A model generated the notes under the pieces. That model saw only the letters and a list, made by a program, of their open reading frames with translations, was not told where the DNA came from and did no database searches. From Hyphomicrobiales bacterium (GTDB lineage: Bacteria > Pseudomonadota > Alphaproteobacteria > Rhizobiales > Rhizobiaceae), in assembly GCA_900471515.1 (NCBI GenBank), contig UCFC01000018.1, positions 170,902 through 234,901 of the forward strand: a stretch of DNA of 64,000 bases. Reading direction: 5' to 3'. The position numbers and the translations under genes were made by a program. This document shows, piece by piece, positions 1 through 8,088 of this stretch. The stretch's first letter is position 1; the number at the start of each line of letters is the position of its first letter.

Positions 1-332
1 GCGTAATTCTCCGGCTTGAAGCCGATCAGCAGCTTGCCGTCCGCTTCCAGCACCGGCCGCTTGATCATCGAAGGCTGGGCGAGCATGAGGGCGATCGCCT
101 TCTCGCGGTCAAGGTTTTCGCGCGCCGCGTCCGGCAGGCTGCGGAAGGTCGTGCCGGCGCGGTTCAGCACTGTTTCCCAGCCGGCCTCGTCGGTCCAGCG
201 TTCCAGATGCGCCCGATCGATGCCGACGGCCTTGTAGTCATGAAACGCGTAGGCGACGCCGTGGCTGTCCAGCCAGCTGCGGGCCTTCTTCATCGTGTCG
301 CAATTCTTGATCCCGTAGATGGTGATGGCCAT
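1..332 (-). CDS. ArsC/Spx-family thiol reductase-like protein (3' end outside window)
   Basis: The visible 110 residues begin MAITIYGIKNCDTMKKA and match the thioredoxin-fold ArsC/YffB/Spx-MgsR family, with one cysteine (Cys11) at the position of the family's reactive thiol. The family includes glutathione-dependent reductases of unknown substrate and should not be read as proof of arsenate reduction. The ATG at 330-332 begins the conserved beta strand, so this start is likely correct. The stop codon lies left of base 1. It is separated from the phnX stop by about 70 bp on the same strand and may be read through from it. It is ordinary chromosomal flank of the mobile element. Confidence 0.8.
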   Translation of the reverse strand, partial: MAITIYGIKNCDTMKKARSWLDSHGVAYAFHDYKAVGIDRAHLERWTDEAGWETVLNRAGTTFRSLPDAARENLDREKAIALMLAQPSMIKRPVLEADGKLLIGFKPENY

Positions 333-402
333 GCCGGTTCGATCTCCCTGTTTCGGCAGGGAGATATCATGGCGGATGAGCGCTGCAAACGCCGTCTGGC
401 GC

Positions 403-1182
403 TTATCCCTCAAGCTCTTCGATGAGCGCCGGCAGGTCGGCCACGGTCTCGATGATGTAATCGGCGCCGGCGGCGATCAGCTTCTCGCCGATCCGCCTGT
501 GCAGGTCGGCGCGTGCCTCCGGCGACAACGCATCCAGCTCTTCGGGCGTCAGGCCCGCCTCGTTGCCGGAGAGCGTCACACCGACGGTTACGCAGCCGGC
601 AGCGGCACCTTCGGCAATGCCGGGTTCGGTATCGTCCACCTTCAGCACGGCGCAGGCCGGATAGACCATCAGGTCGAGAAAGCACTTATACATGCCGATC
701 GGCGTCGGCCGGCCAAGCGGCAGATCGTCGGCGCAGATCAGATTGTCGGGTGTATAACCCTGTTCGGCAGCGAGCGGCAGAACCCGCTCCATGATCGAGC
801 GCGTATAACCGGTGGTCGAGCCGATCTTTATCCGCCGTTCGCGCAGATATTCGATGGTTTTGATCACGCCCGGCACCAGCGTGCAATAGTCGGTCACGAC
901 GGCTTCGTTCAGCGGCACGAAAAGCTCGTAGACGCGGTCGATGGCCGCCTCGTCGGCAGCTGTCCCCTGCGCTGCCTGCCAGCGGGCGGCGATATGCGGC
1001 TCGGCCAGCATCGCTGCGATATGCGCGCGCTTGGGAAGCCCCATCGGCTTGCGGGCATCGGCGATCGTCACCTCGACGCCGAACTTGCCGAAGGTTTCCA
1101 CAAAGGCGCCCATCGGTGCAAAGGAACCGAAATCGATGACTGTGCCGGCCCAGTCGAAGACCACTGCCTTGAACTGCATCAT
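403..1182 (-). CDS. phnX: Phosphonoacetaldehyde hydrolase
   Basis: HAD-superfamily enzyme that splits phosphonoacetaldehyde into acetaldehyde and phosphate in 2-aminoethylphosphonate breakdown, in the cytoplasm. At 259 aa it has the usual length. The HAD motif FDWAGT (nucleophile Asp near residue 10) is the family form, and KPMGLPKRAH near residue 45 carries the lysines expected for Schiff-base formation with the substrate. VDDTEPGIAEG near residue 183 is the acidic HAD motif. The start ATGATG is preceded by GGAG at about 9 nt. Its first codons overlap the end of the upstream FAD oxidoreductase gene by 4 nt, which indicates translational coupling and a shared role in phosphonate use. Confidence 0.93.
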   Translation of the reverse strand: MMQFKAVVFDWAGTVIDFGSFAPMGAFVETFGKFGVEVTIADARKPMGLPKRAHIAAMLAEPHIAARWQAAQGTAADEAAIDRVYELFVPLNEAVVTDYCTLVPGVIKTIEYLRERRIKIGSTTGYTRSIMERVLPLAAEQGYTPDNLICADDLPLGRPTPIGMYKCFLDLMVYPACAVLKVDDTEPGIAEGAAAGCVTVGVTLSGNEAGLTPEELDALSPEARADLHRRIGEKLIAAGADYIIETVADLPALIEELEG

Positions 1183-2309
1183 GCTGCGCTCCCGTAAAGA
1201 TCTTCGATGGTTTCCTCGCCGATGCCGAAGGCGGTCGAGGCGCCGCAGCCTGCGGTGACGATGACGATGCGCAGCGCGTCGGAAGGCCTGTCGGTAAACC
1301 GCCAGCGGTCCGGGGCAGACGCATAGGTGCCGACCCAGCGCTCGGTGATGAAGCGCCCCGGAAGATTGAGCACGGCATCCATTTCGTCGAGCGTCAGCCG
1401 GTCCACCCGTTCCAGGCCGAAAGGATCGGGCGTTTCGGAGTAGTGATGGCTGTCGCCCACGATCAGCGAGCCGTCTTCCGACTGCGTGACGATCAGATGG
1501 ATGCCGTTTTCCCGTTCCGGCTTGAATTCGCGGTCGAGCCGCGCCTTCAGCGCTGTCGCTTCCGGCAGTTCGGCATAACCGAGATAGCGCCCAAGCCCGA
1601 GATCGGACATGACGGCGGTGCTGAGCGAAACGCGCTGGGCCGGGACCACACGCATCATCTGCAGCTTGCAGCGGGTGACGTTGTAGGCGGCGATCCGGTC
1701 CGCAAACAGGCTCTTGAAATCGTCGCCGGGGCAGACGACCACCGTCTCCGCCTTGATCACTCCGGTCGAGGTTTCCACGCGCGGCGGCTCCACGGCGCGC
1801 ACGGCTGTCGAGCGGCGGAAGTCGATGCCGTATTTGACTTCGAGATAGCGGGCGAGCAGGGGAATGGCCGTGCGGGATTCGACCCGCAATTCGTGCGGAC
1901 TGTAGAGCGTGAAGCGCCCCGCCTCCGGCCGCAGGGCCGGCACGAGCCGCCGCGCTTCGTCAAGCGTCAGCCTTTCGCAGCCTTCGCCCATTTCCGTGCG
2001 CAGGAAGGCATCGATCACGGCTTCGGATTCGTCGAGCCTTGCGGCCAGCAGCAGGCCGCGCTGCAGGACGTCGATGCCGGCGTCGTCGACGATTTCGGCC
2101 CAGATATCGCGGGCCTGGCGCGCCTTGTCCCAGCAGTCGCCGGCCTGCTGGCCGGTCACCGTCACAAAGCCGAAATTGCGCACCGACGCGCCGTTTGCCT
2201 GTGCGTCGCGGTCAACAACGACGACCCGCTTGCCGCGCTTTGCCGCCGCCAGCGCATGCGCCAGCCCGACGATCCCCGCGCCGACGATCGCAATGTCGTA
2301 ATGCGGCAT
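1179..2309 (-). CDS. FAD-dependent oxidoreductase (TIGR03364-like, phosphonate-linked)
   Basis: A DAO-type flavoprotein of 376 aa. The N-terminal Rossmann motif DIAIVGAGIVGLAHA binds FAD and the C-terminal GCGAST segment closes the FAD site. The family usually sits beside phosphonate-degradation genes and is thought to oxidise an amine of an aminoethylphosphonate-type compound; the exact substrate is not visible here. I chose the ATG at 2309 because AGGAG lies 7 nt upstream and the protein then begins MPHYDIAIVGAG; an in-frame ATG 27 nt earlier lacks such a site. It overlaps phnX by 4 nt and is its upstream partner in a two-gene operon. Confidence 0.82.
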   Translation of the reverse strand: MPHYDIAIVGAGIVGLAHALAAAKRGKRVVVVDRDAQANGASVRNFGFVTVTGQQAGDCWDKARQARDIWAEIVDDAGIDVLQRGLLLAARLDESEAVIDAFLRTEMGEGCERLTLDEARRLVPALRPEAGRFTLYSPHELRVESRTAIPLLARYLEVKYGIDFRRSTAVRAVEPPRVETSTGVIKAETVVVCPGDDFKSLFADRIAAYNVTRCKLQMMRVVPAQRVSLSTAVMSDLGLGRYLGYAELPEATALKARLDREFKPERENGIHLIVTQSEDGSLIVGDSHHYSETPDPFGLERVDRLTLDEMDAVLNLPGRFITERWVGTYASAPDRWRFTDRPSDALRIVIVTAGCGASTAFGIGEETIEDLYGSAA

Positions 2310-2413
2310 GAAAGCTCCTTCGCAACATGTCTGCAACGGCTTGGCGGATTTTCTTGAAGCCCGTGTGACAGTTGCGCGCAGCCTTACATCAGCATGTGGA
2401 AAAGAACGCCGCT

Positions 2414-3490
2414 TCAGTCTTCCAGCGTGCCGGCCTTTCGCGCTGCCTTGCTCGGCCGGTCGGCGGCAATCTTCATCAGGTCGCCGCGCCGGCGCACCAG
2501 CCGGTCGGAGATGCGCGTCAGCAGCAGCCCGTCCTGCGGCGCGCGGATGTCGATGTCGCCCTCGACAAAGCCGGGCCGGGTGACGATTGTCGCCAGAAGC
2601 TCTCCTTCCTGGACGCGTTCACCGATAGTGCGGTGGAACAGCACGGTGCCGCCCTCAGGCGCGCGCAGGATCTCGACATTGTCGAGCGGCACGGCCGGCC
2701 CGGAAAAGGTGGCGGCCGCGACTGCTTCGCCGATGACGACGCCACGCCCGATCAGGAATTGCAGCAGGCCCCGGGCATCTTTCTCGGCCGTGCCCGAATA
2801 GACATCGCGCCATCCGCGCAGCTCCACCGTGACCGAGAGCTTGCCCGGAAGCTTCGCCTTGCGCTCGCCCGGCGCCTCGTATTTCCAGGCAAAGCCGACG
2901 GCTTCCTCGAAGGCGGAGCTCTCGCCGTCCGAAAGCAGTACCGCCTGCATGTCGAGCGCGCCGGCAAGGTCCGCCGCTTCCGGCCAGAAGGCTTCGTCGA
3001 TATAGGCATATTGCAGCGATTCATCGTCGCAATGCAGGTCGAGCACCAGATCGGCGCCGAGCGCCATATGGATCAGCTCCCGCTTCAGGCGATCGGTAGC
3101 CGGATACTTATCAAGTTCGTCAACCAGCTCCGGCCGGTCCAGGACGGAGATCAGCGGAAAGTCGCGGTTGAAGTTGGTCCGCGAGCCGAGATCGAACCTG
3201 CCTTGCAGCTCGCCGAAATGCGACTGCGCCGCCCCGATCGGGTTGGCCTGAGGTACGAGCGTGATGTCGCCGGCGATGCGCCCCGCGCTTTCGGCCTGCC
3301 GCAGCATCCCGCAGAGGAAATGCGCCAGTGCCGTTCCCGGCAGTTCGTTGGCGTGCAGCGCCGCCTGGATATAGACCTTGGGCGCCGCAGGATCGCTTCC
3401 CTTGAAACGGATGACCGGCAACCGCCATTCGATGCCGGGCGTATCGCCTGGGATGATGATCTCTGAAACGTCCACTGTCTTGCTCCGCAT
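2414..3490 (-). CDS. Succinylglutamate desuccinylase/aspartoacylase-family zinc hydrolase
   Basis: M14-like metallohydrolase of 358 aa. The zinc-binding pattern is visible as H-A-N-E near residues 46-49 (ALHANELPGT) and a later His in LDLHCDDE near residue 153; the substrate arginine motif SRTNFNRDFP is also present. Family members remove acyl groups from amino-acid derivatives or ectoine precursors; the substrate of this one cannot be told from sequence. The C-terminal third (from about residue 260) resembles the beta-barrel lipoyl-like extension of this family. It is on the same strand as the phosphonate pair but separated by about 100 bp, so it may be independently transcribed. Confidence 0.8.
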   Translation of the reverse strand: MRSKTVDVSEIIIPGDTPGIEWRLPVIRFKGSDPAAPKVYIQAALHANELPGTALAHFLCGMLRQAESAGRIAGDITLVPQANPIGAAQSHFGELQGRFDLGSRTNFNRDFPLISVLDRPELVDELDKYPATDRLKRELIHMALGADLVLDLHCDDESLQYAYIDEAFWPEAADLAGALDMQAVLLSDGESSAFEEAVGFAWKYEAPGERKAKLPGKLSVTVELRGWRDVYSGTAEKDARGLLQFLIGRGVVIGEAVAAATFSGPAVPLDNVEILRAPEGGTVLFHRTIGERVQEGELLATIVTRPGFVEGDIDIRAPQDGLLLTRISDRLVRRRGDLMKIAADRPSKAARKAGTLED

Positions 3491-3545
3491 TGAGGCATTG
3501 GGGTCGGAGTCTTATGCGAATCTTCGCCCGCCGCGCAAGCGCAGC

Positions 3546-4154
3546 TCAGGCAAGCAGCGGCCAACGGCCGACCACGTTATGCTCACCCTTTCCGTAGACG
3601 CTGTGAATCAGCAGGAATTCCCGGACGCTCCAGCTGACCGGCCGGTCGAGCTTTTCGGGCAGAACGGTCTTGCGATCGTAGAGCAGCGTCATGTGCGGCG
3701 TCAGATGGCCGCCGAGATTATAGGGCAATCCCGCCTCGTACAGGCCCTCCTGTATCTGGCGGCGAAGATCGAGCAGCGCCTCGTTTTCCTGCCTGCCGCA
3801 GATGACAAAGGCCTGCGGTTCGCCTGGATGGCGGAAGCTCATGACCTCGTCGAGCACGAGTTCGAACGGTCGTGCGCGCACCGTCGCCGCCACCTGTTCG
3901 GCGCCGAACACGATATCCTGCGGCAGCCTGCGGTAAGCGCCGATACCGTTCAGCGTGACGTGCAGCAGTTCGCGCGGTCGCGACGGTGCAGACAGTGAAC
4001 GGGCGTGCCGATAGGCCTGGGCGATCTCCAGCGCTTCGGATGCCGCCTCGCTGGTTGGCCGAAGCATGAAGAACAGCCTATCGTGACGTTTGCCGACGAG
4101 GCCGGGATTCTCTCGGGAATCTGAACCATTCGGGTCGAGCGGAAAATGAGGCAT
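3546..4154 (-). CDS. 2'-5' RNA ligase/cyclic phosphodiesterase superfamily protein
   Basis: A 202-aa member of the LigT/2H phosphoesterase superfamily. The two catalytic H-x-T-x motifs are both intact: HVTLNG near residue 64 and HMTLLY near residue 153. Such enzymes act on 2',3'-cyclic phosphate or 2'-5' RNA linkages; the physiological substrate in bacteria is poorly defined. The first 20 or so residues (MPHFPLDPNGSDSRENPG) are not typical and the true start could be further in, for example just before RLFFMLRPT. It lies in the chromosomal flank between the acylase gene and a ParA-family gene, without overlap with either. Confidence 0.78.
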   Translation of the reverse strand: MPHFPLDPNGSDSRENPGLVGKRHDRLFFMLRPTSEAASEALEIAQAYRHARSLSAPSRPRELLHVTLNGIGAYRRLPQDIVFGAEQVAATVRARPFELVLDEVMSFRHPGEPQAFVICGRQENEALLDLRRQIQEGLYEAGLPYNLGGHLTPHMTLLYDRKTVLPEKLDRPVSWSVREFLLIHSVYGKGEHNVVGRWPLLA

Positions 4155-4318
4155 CTGAACTACGGACTACATCGTCCGCCTCCTTGTCGTACAAGGACGA
4201 ACTTATCAGGGCCACTCGCTCCGTCAAGAACAAAACGGGAACATTTGCCGCAAAAAAGCCAAAGAGAAACGGCTGCCGAAAAGCAGCCGTTTGCGAATGT
4301 CGGATGAACCAGAATGCC

Positions 4319-5038
4319 TCAGGCGGCGTCCTTGACCGGCTCGGCCGTCTTCTTGGGCGACTTGGCGCGCGCTGCCTTCGGCGGCACGAGGCGGAGAACG
4401 TCGTCTGCCAGCAGGCGGGCATTGTCCTGCGCCTTGTCGAGATTGCTGACGCGGCCCGGGTCCATCGTGTAGAGGCTGCCGCCGGAGACGAACATGTCGC
4501 GATAGGCGGCCCGTTCGACCAGTGCGGTATCGACCACATTCACCTGCTGCATTGCCAGCAGGCCCTTGACGGCAAGCAATGCGCGCGTGGTGATGATCGA
4601 GCTGATCCGGGTAAGCACAACCGAGTGCGGAATGCGGATATCGTGCTGGGCAGCAAGCTGCTTCATGATATCGAGCACCTGTGCGCCGCCGACGGCATCC
4701 ATGGCGCAGCCCTGCACCGGAACCATCACGTGATCGGAAAAGCCGATGGCCTTGGCCATCAGCGGGCTCATGCCGGCCGGCAGGTCGACGATGATGTAGC
4801 CGCCGCGCTTCTTGAGGTCCTTGATCTGCTGTTCGATCGTGTCCTCGGTGACGTTGGAGATGACAGCGAATTCGGCCGCCTCACCGGTCAGCTGGCGCCA
4901 GCGCGTGGCCCATTGCTGAGGGTCTGCGTCGAGAACGGAAACGCGATGGCCACGGCGAGCCAGTTCTGTGGCAAGAACGAGGGCGACCGTCGTCTTGCCG
5001 GCCCCTCCTTTCGTATTCGCAAATGTAAGTGTTGGCAT
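4319..5038 (-). CDS. ParA-family partitioning ATPase (chromosomal flank)
   Basis: A 239-aa deviant Walker-A ATPase. The motif NTKGGAGKTTVA at residues 8-19 and the DADPQQWATRW segment near residue 40 are typical of ParA/Soj-type proteins, and IIVDLPAG near residue 102 is the Walker B region. The Lys/Ala/Pro-rich tail (from about residue 218) is disordered. There is no ParB gene next to it, so it is an orphan ParA that may position another cargo or the chromosome. It is not the element's own ParA, which is a different and shorter protein at 27.9 kb. It is the last recognisable gene before the left junction of the ICE. Confidence 0.85.
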   Translation of the reverse strand: MPTLTFANTKGGAGKTTVALVLATELARRGHRVSVLDADPQQWATRWRQLTGEAAEFAVISNVTEDTIEQQIKDLKKRGGYIIVDLPAGMSPLMAKAIGFSDHVMVPVQGCAMDAVGGAQVLDIMKQLAAQHDIRIPHSVVLTRISSIITTRALLAVKGLLAMQQVNVVDTALVERAAYRDMFVSGGSLYTMDPGRVSNLDKAQDNARLLADDVLRLVPPKAARAKSPKKTAEPVKDAA

Positions 5039-5415
5039 CGATTACCTCGGGTTGAAGGTTGCGGCGGTCATCCCTGGGAGAGGCGCGTCTCGGGCTTTAA
5101 GGAACAGCAGCTTTCGCAGTGATGAGACGAAAAGGTCAGGCAGCAACCTTGCGTGGCGCTGTTTTATCATGCTGTCCGAGGTTGATTTTTTCTGGGGCGA
5201 TCGAAGAGGGCACGCGCCAACCGCTGCGCGCTCGCCGTCGCGCTGCCCGAATGCTGGGCCGCCGTGGCAGCCGCTCTCGATGATATGGCCCTGGCCGCCA
5301 TGCAGATGAAACACGCCGGCCGGCCGGCAAAGGTCGCCCGCAGCTTGCCTTCCGTGCCTCGGACGAGCCTTGTTACGCCGGCGGCACGGAGTTCGTCATG
5401 ACGGTGACTTGCCCG
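5039..5415. other. Chromosomal intergenic stretch between parA and the ICE junction
   Basis: I see no convincing gene in these 377 bases. Short open frames exist on both strands but change frame and lack family features. The stretch is high-GC like the chromosome up to about 5410, and composition drops sharply to AT-rich just after the junction repeat. Before insertion of the ICE this DNA would have lain directly downstream of guaA, so it should hold the original guaA transcription end, but I could not pick out a clear terminator. Confidence 0.5.
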
Positions 5416-5430
5416 TCACTCCCACTCTAT
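5416..5430. repeat. Left attachment site (attL), guaA 3'-end repeat
   Basis: TCACTCCCACTCTAT matches TCATTCCCACTCGAT at the end of guaA (60615-60629) at 13 of 15 positions, with the 8-bp block TCCCACTC identical. In the right-hand copy these bases encode the last residues IEWE and the stop of GMP synthase. The site sits exactly where GC-rich chromosomal DNA changes to AT-rich DNA, about 55.2 kb from the other copy. The guaA 3' end is an established target of P4-type integrases, including the IntG type of Mesorhizobium tripartite ICEs. The exact crossover point is not resolved. Confidence 0.75.
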
Positions 5431-5813
5431 TGTTCTAAGCCTAGTTATATCATTGATCTACAAGGTTTTTTTTCTTGCTTTCCGCGCAGGAAGCCGACCC
5501 ACGGGCCGTCAAAATATCACGGTGTTGATTTTAAAGGGAAAAATCGCGCAAAATTTTTTTGTGTGGTTCCGATACCTATCGAGGTCGATCGCCTCTCGGG
5601 ATCCCCTTTTCGGCGACGGGAATGAGTCTCGCTGCGAACCAAGAAAGTACCGTCGTGGGCTCACAGCAAAGTGCGCTCTGCGACGCAAGCTGCGATGGTG
5701 CTATGCAGTCTCACCGAAGGCGCCAAGCATCGCATTAAGCCCGTATGTCTGGACCGAGCCGTCGAGCAATTCATCCGTTGCCCGATGCCGTGGGGTCTGA
5801 TCGGCACTCATTC
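5431..5813. other. Left terminal region of the ICE, non-coding, with one arm-site copy
   Basis: AT-rich leader inside the left junction, including an eight-T run near 5466 and an AT-rich block near 5530-5560. No gene is supported. One copy of AAAGTACCGTC occurs at 5644-5654; the same word is found three times beside the integrase at the other end, so it is probably an integrase arm-binding site. The stretch runs up to the stop of the last gene in the defence operon. Confidence 0.55.
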
Positions 5814-6254
5814 CTACCTGGCCGTGAGCAGACGACAAGCGAGCTCGCGCTCACCCCAGCGAGTCGAGAAAGTGTCGGAGACCTCGAACCAGCTTCCGTC
5901 ATTGCCGATGCCATGATTGGCGCCCATGCAGGAGCACTGGCATTCGTGCCCCTGTGCTTCCTGGCACGCCCGCGCGCAGATCTCCTGCTCGCGATAAGGC
6001 TGGATGATGTAGACCTTGCCGTAACGCTGCAGCGCCCGATCAACGAAGTCATTGAACCACGACTTTGGCAGCTCCCAATAGGCGTCCGTGCCTCCAATCC
6101 ACTCGGGAGCCGTGCGCCGGCCGTTCTGCAGCCATTGCCGATTGTCGTCGGCAAATGGCAGTCGCACTCGAAGCTTCTCCCCACGCCCAGTCCGGCGCAG
6201 CACGACCGGCGTCGGCTTCTGCTTCCAGACGTAACTAAGGGTGAGCCGCTCCAT
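5814..6254 (-). CDS. Hypothetical Cys-rich protein at the end of the defence operon
   Basis: A 146-aa soluble protein of no family I recognise. A cluster of five cysteines and a histidine (CARACQEAQGHECQCSCMG, about residues 93-111) suggests bound zinc or an iron-sulfur site. Aromatic-rich segments such as WFNDFVDRALQRYGKVYIIQPYREQE precede it. It begins 7 nt after the stop of the 592-aa gene on the same strand, so it is the last gene of the ten-gene defence operon. It lies about 380 bp from the left ICE junction. Its role is unknown; position suggests an accessory part of the defence system, but it could be unrelated cargo. Confidence 0.65.
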   Translation of the reverse strand: MERLTLSYVWKQKPTPVVLRRTGRGEKLRVRLPFADDNRQWLQNGRRTAPEWIGGTDAYWELPKSWFNDFVDRALQRYGKVYIIQPYREQEICARACQEAQGHECQCSCMGANHGIGNDGSWFEVSDTFSTRWGERELACRLLTAR

Positions 6255-6261
6255 AGACAGA

Positions 6262-8040
6262 CTACTTATCTTTTACGCCACTCCAGATGTCCCGGAAATT
6301 TATTCGAACACCATGTCGCTCAAGGACGTACGGCAGGGGCGTCCGATCCACTTTAGCGGCCGCCTCTTGAGATGCTGCCTCAATTAGAAGATCGAAGAAA
6401 GCTTGGCCTGACCCGATCTCGAGACGGAGGCGCAATAGCTGGGACCACGGAAGGACCAGCACGTCTGGCTCGATGCTGTATCCATAGCTACGAAATCTAG
6501 CATTGGTGCGCCCGATCGCCACCAGAAGTACACGTCGCGGCGGTGGGTTGGAAGAAAGCTTAAGCGCGCGGCAAAGAGCGGGTACCCCGTGCTCATCAAT
6601 CCAGGATCTGGTCTTCTGCGCCCATGTCCGGACTTGGTCGTGGAAGTTCTTGGCCTTACTTCGCTGGACTTTCACACTGCTGCTGGTGAAATCCTGCCAT
6701 TTCAGTTGAAAAAGCACCAAATCGCCTGTCGCCCGGTCAAGGATCGCAGCGTCTAAGTCTGTGACAACTTGGCCCTGACGCCGCAGCTTAACCGGCTTTC
6801 CGATGCGATCATACCGTGGGCCTTCAAATAGCGCGCAAAGGTCCTCTACCATCCAGTCTTCACGATGCTCACGGAAAGCATTCTGAATTGCAGTGGAACT
6901 CGACTCGCGGAGCATGCGGATGCCATTAAACGGATTGCGGAAGATGCCACTGACCGGCGTCAGAAGGTAACCACCGCAAAGCTCAATAACCAAGGGAATG
7001 CCAGGAGCCTGTTCATTTAGAAAATAATCAGCGTCACCAGCCTTGATCATAATAAGATTAATTGCGGCGTCGAGTTCCTCTTCGGGTGCGCCAATCGCGT
7101 GCGACAGTGACGTCAACAGCTCGGCGCGCGTCTTCCAGATGGTCAGGCTCATATGTTGATTGACGCCTGGATGAAGCTTCATTCCCTCCTCGACAAACAT
7201 GATGTGCTTCATGCTGAAACTCATCAGGACATGAACCACAGCTGTGAGCGTTTCACCGGAACAGCCGGGGAGGCGCGCCTGCGGATGGAGGCCCGCGTCT
7301 GCTTGCCATTGAACCGCGTCTTGGGTTACCGCCCGAAGGAAATAGGAGTCGATTTCCGGATCAGCCGTATAGCCGATCATAACACCTTGCGATGTCTTCC
7401 ATGGGAAGGTGAGCTTCGCCATCATATCACGGAGCCTCAGCGTCGTCCCAGGATTGACATCACTAACGTAGTCTTGGAGGAGTTTCGCGTTTAAGTCCGC
7501 CAACTTTTGGTGATCGACCTGATCGTGAAAGTGGTCCGTGAGAGCCCTTTCGCTTAACCTCAGCTCAATCTCAGATCCGTCCAAGGTCGCGGATACCATC
7601 CCGTGACGCACCATCTCCGCAGTGCGATTGAGGATCACGTACCGGCCGGCAAAGTGCATCATGCCCATAACTGTTTGGCGGAACTCAGGAGTGCTCGCTC
7701 GGAGAGGGACACCACTGAACTCCCCCTTGCGCTTCAGCAGCTTTCCGAGCAGGACATTCCAGCCACGAATGAGAATGTCGAAGTCATGAACCGACAGCTT
7801 GCTCTTCTCATTGGCCGACAGGCGTTGGACAACGTGCATGTGGTCCACACAGCGACATGCTTCAATCAAGAGAACAGTACATTCCATCGGCTGAAGCGTC
7901 GAAAGAAAGTCATCGACGACTGCGATTTCTTTCTGAGCCAACTCGTCAAGCCTCGCGGCCACCACAAAGGCCTCGGGAGAGGTACATTCATCTGCGCCCA
8001 CTAACATCTCCCGCAATTGCGTGGACACCGCGCGCGACAT
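6262..8040 (-). CDS. Large protein with a probable C-terminal PD-(D/E)xK-like nuclease domain
   Basis: 592 aa, no overall family recognised. The C-terminal third contains VTDLDAAILDRATGDLVLFQLKWQ-like sequence around residues 430-448: an acidic residue, then a hydrophobic strand ending Q-x-K, which is the pattern of PD-(D/E)xK nucleases in their Q-x-K form. The N-terminal two thirds look alpha-helical and carry no motif I know. The gene begins 48 nt after the PIN-like gene stop, in the same operon. Nuclease activity is inferred from the motif only; the catalytic glutamate before the D is not obvious. It may be an effector that works with the helicase and MORC-type ATPase upstream. Confidence 0.7.
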   Translation of the reverse strand: MSRAVSTQLREMLVGADECTSPEAFVVAARLDELAQKEIAVVDDFLSTLQPMECTVLLIEACRCVDHMHVVQRLSANEKSKLSVHDFDILIRGWNVLLGKLLKRKGEFSGVPLRASTPEFRQTVMGMMHFAGRYVILNRTAEMVRHGMVSATLDGSEIELRLSERALTDHFHDQVDHQKLADLNAKLLQDYVSDVNPGTTLRLRDMMAKLTFPWKTSQGVMIGYTADPEIDSYFLRAVTQDAVQWQADAGLHPQARLPGCSGETLTAVVHVLMSFSMKHIMFVEEGMKLHPGVNQHMSLTIWKTRAELLTSLSHAIGAPEEELDAAINLIMIKAGDADYFLNEQAPGIPLVIELCGGYLLTPVSGIFRNPFNGIRMLRESSSTAIQNAFREHREDWMVEDLCALFEGPRYDRIGKPVKLRRQGQVVTDLDAAILDRATGDLVLFQLKWQDFTSSSVKVQRSKAKNFHDQVRTWAQKTRSWIDEHGVPALCRALKLSSNPPPRRVLLVAIGRTNARFRSYGYSIEPDVLVLPWSQLLRLRLEIGSGQAFFDLLIEAASQEAAAKVDRTPLPYVLERHGVRINFRDIWSGVKDK

Positions 8041-8088
8041 TATCGTTGCGCGCGACCGCTCGTCATCGGTCCGGCCAAAGCTCTCTGC

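Noticed and set aside
319..1197. Long plus-strand open frame opposite phnX
   Set aside because: It is the antisense shadow of phnX and has no family features; similar long shadows lie opposite most genes here.
5136..5330. Short open frames between parA and the left junction
   Set aside because: Frame changes and GC-driven composition; no ribosome site or family resemblance.
5466..5474. Run of T residues that could end a transcript
   Set aside because: No stable stem precedes it on the strand that would be transcribed from guaA or from the defence operon.
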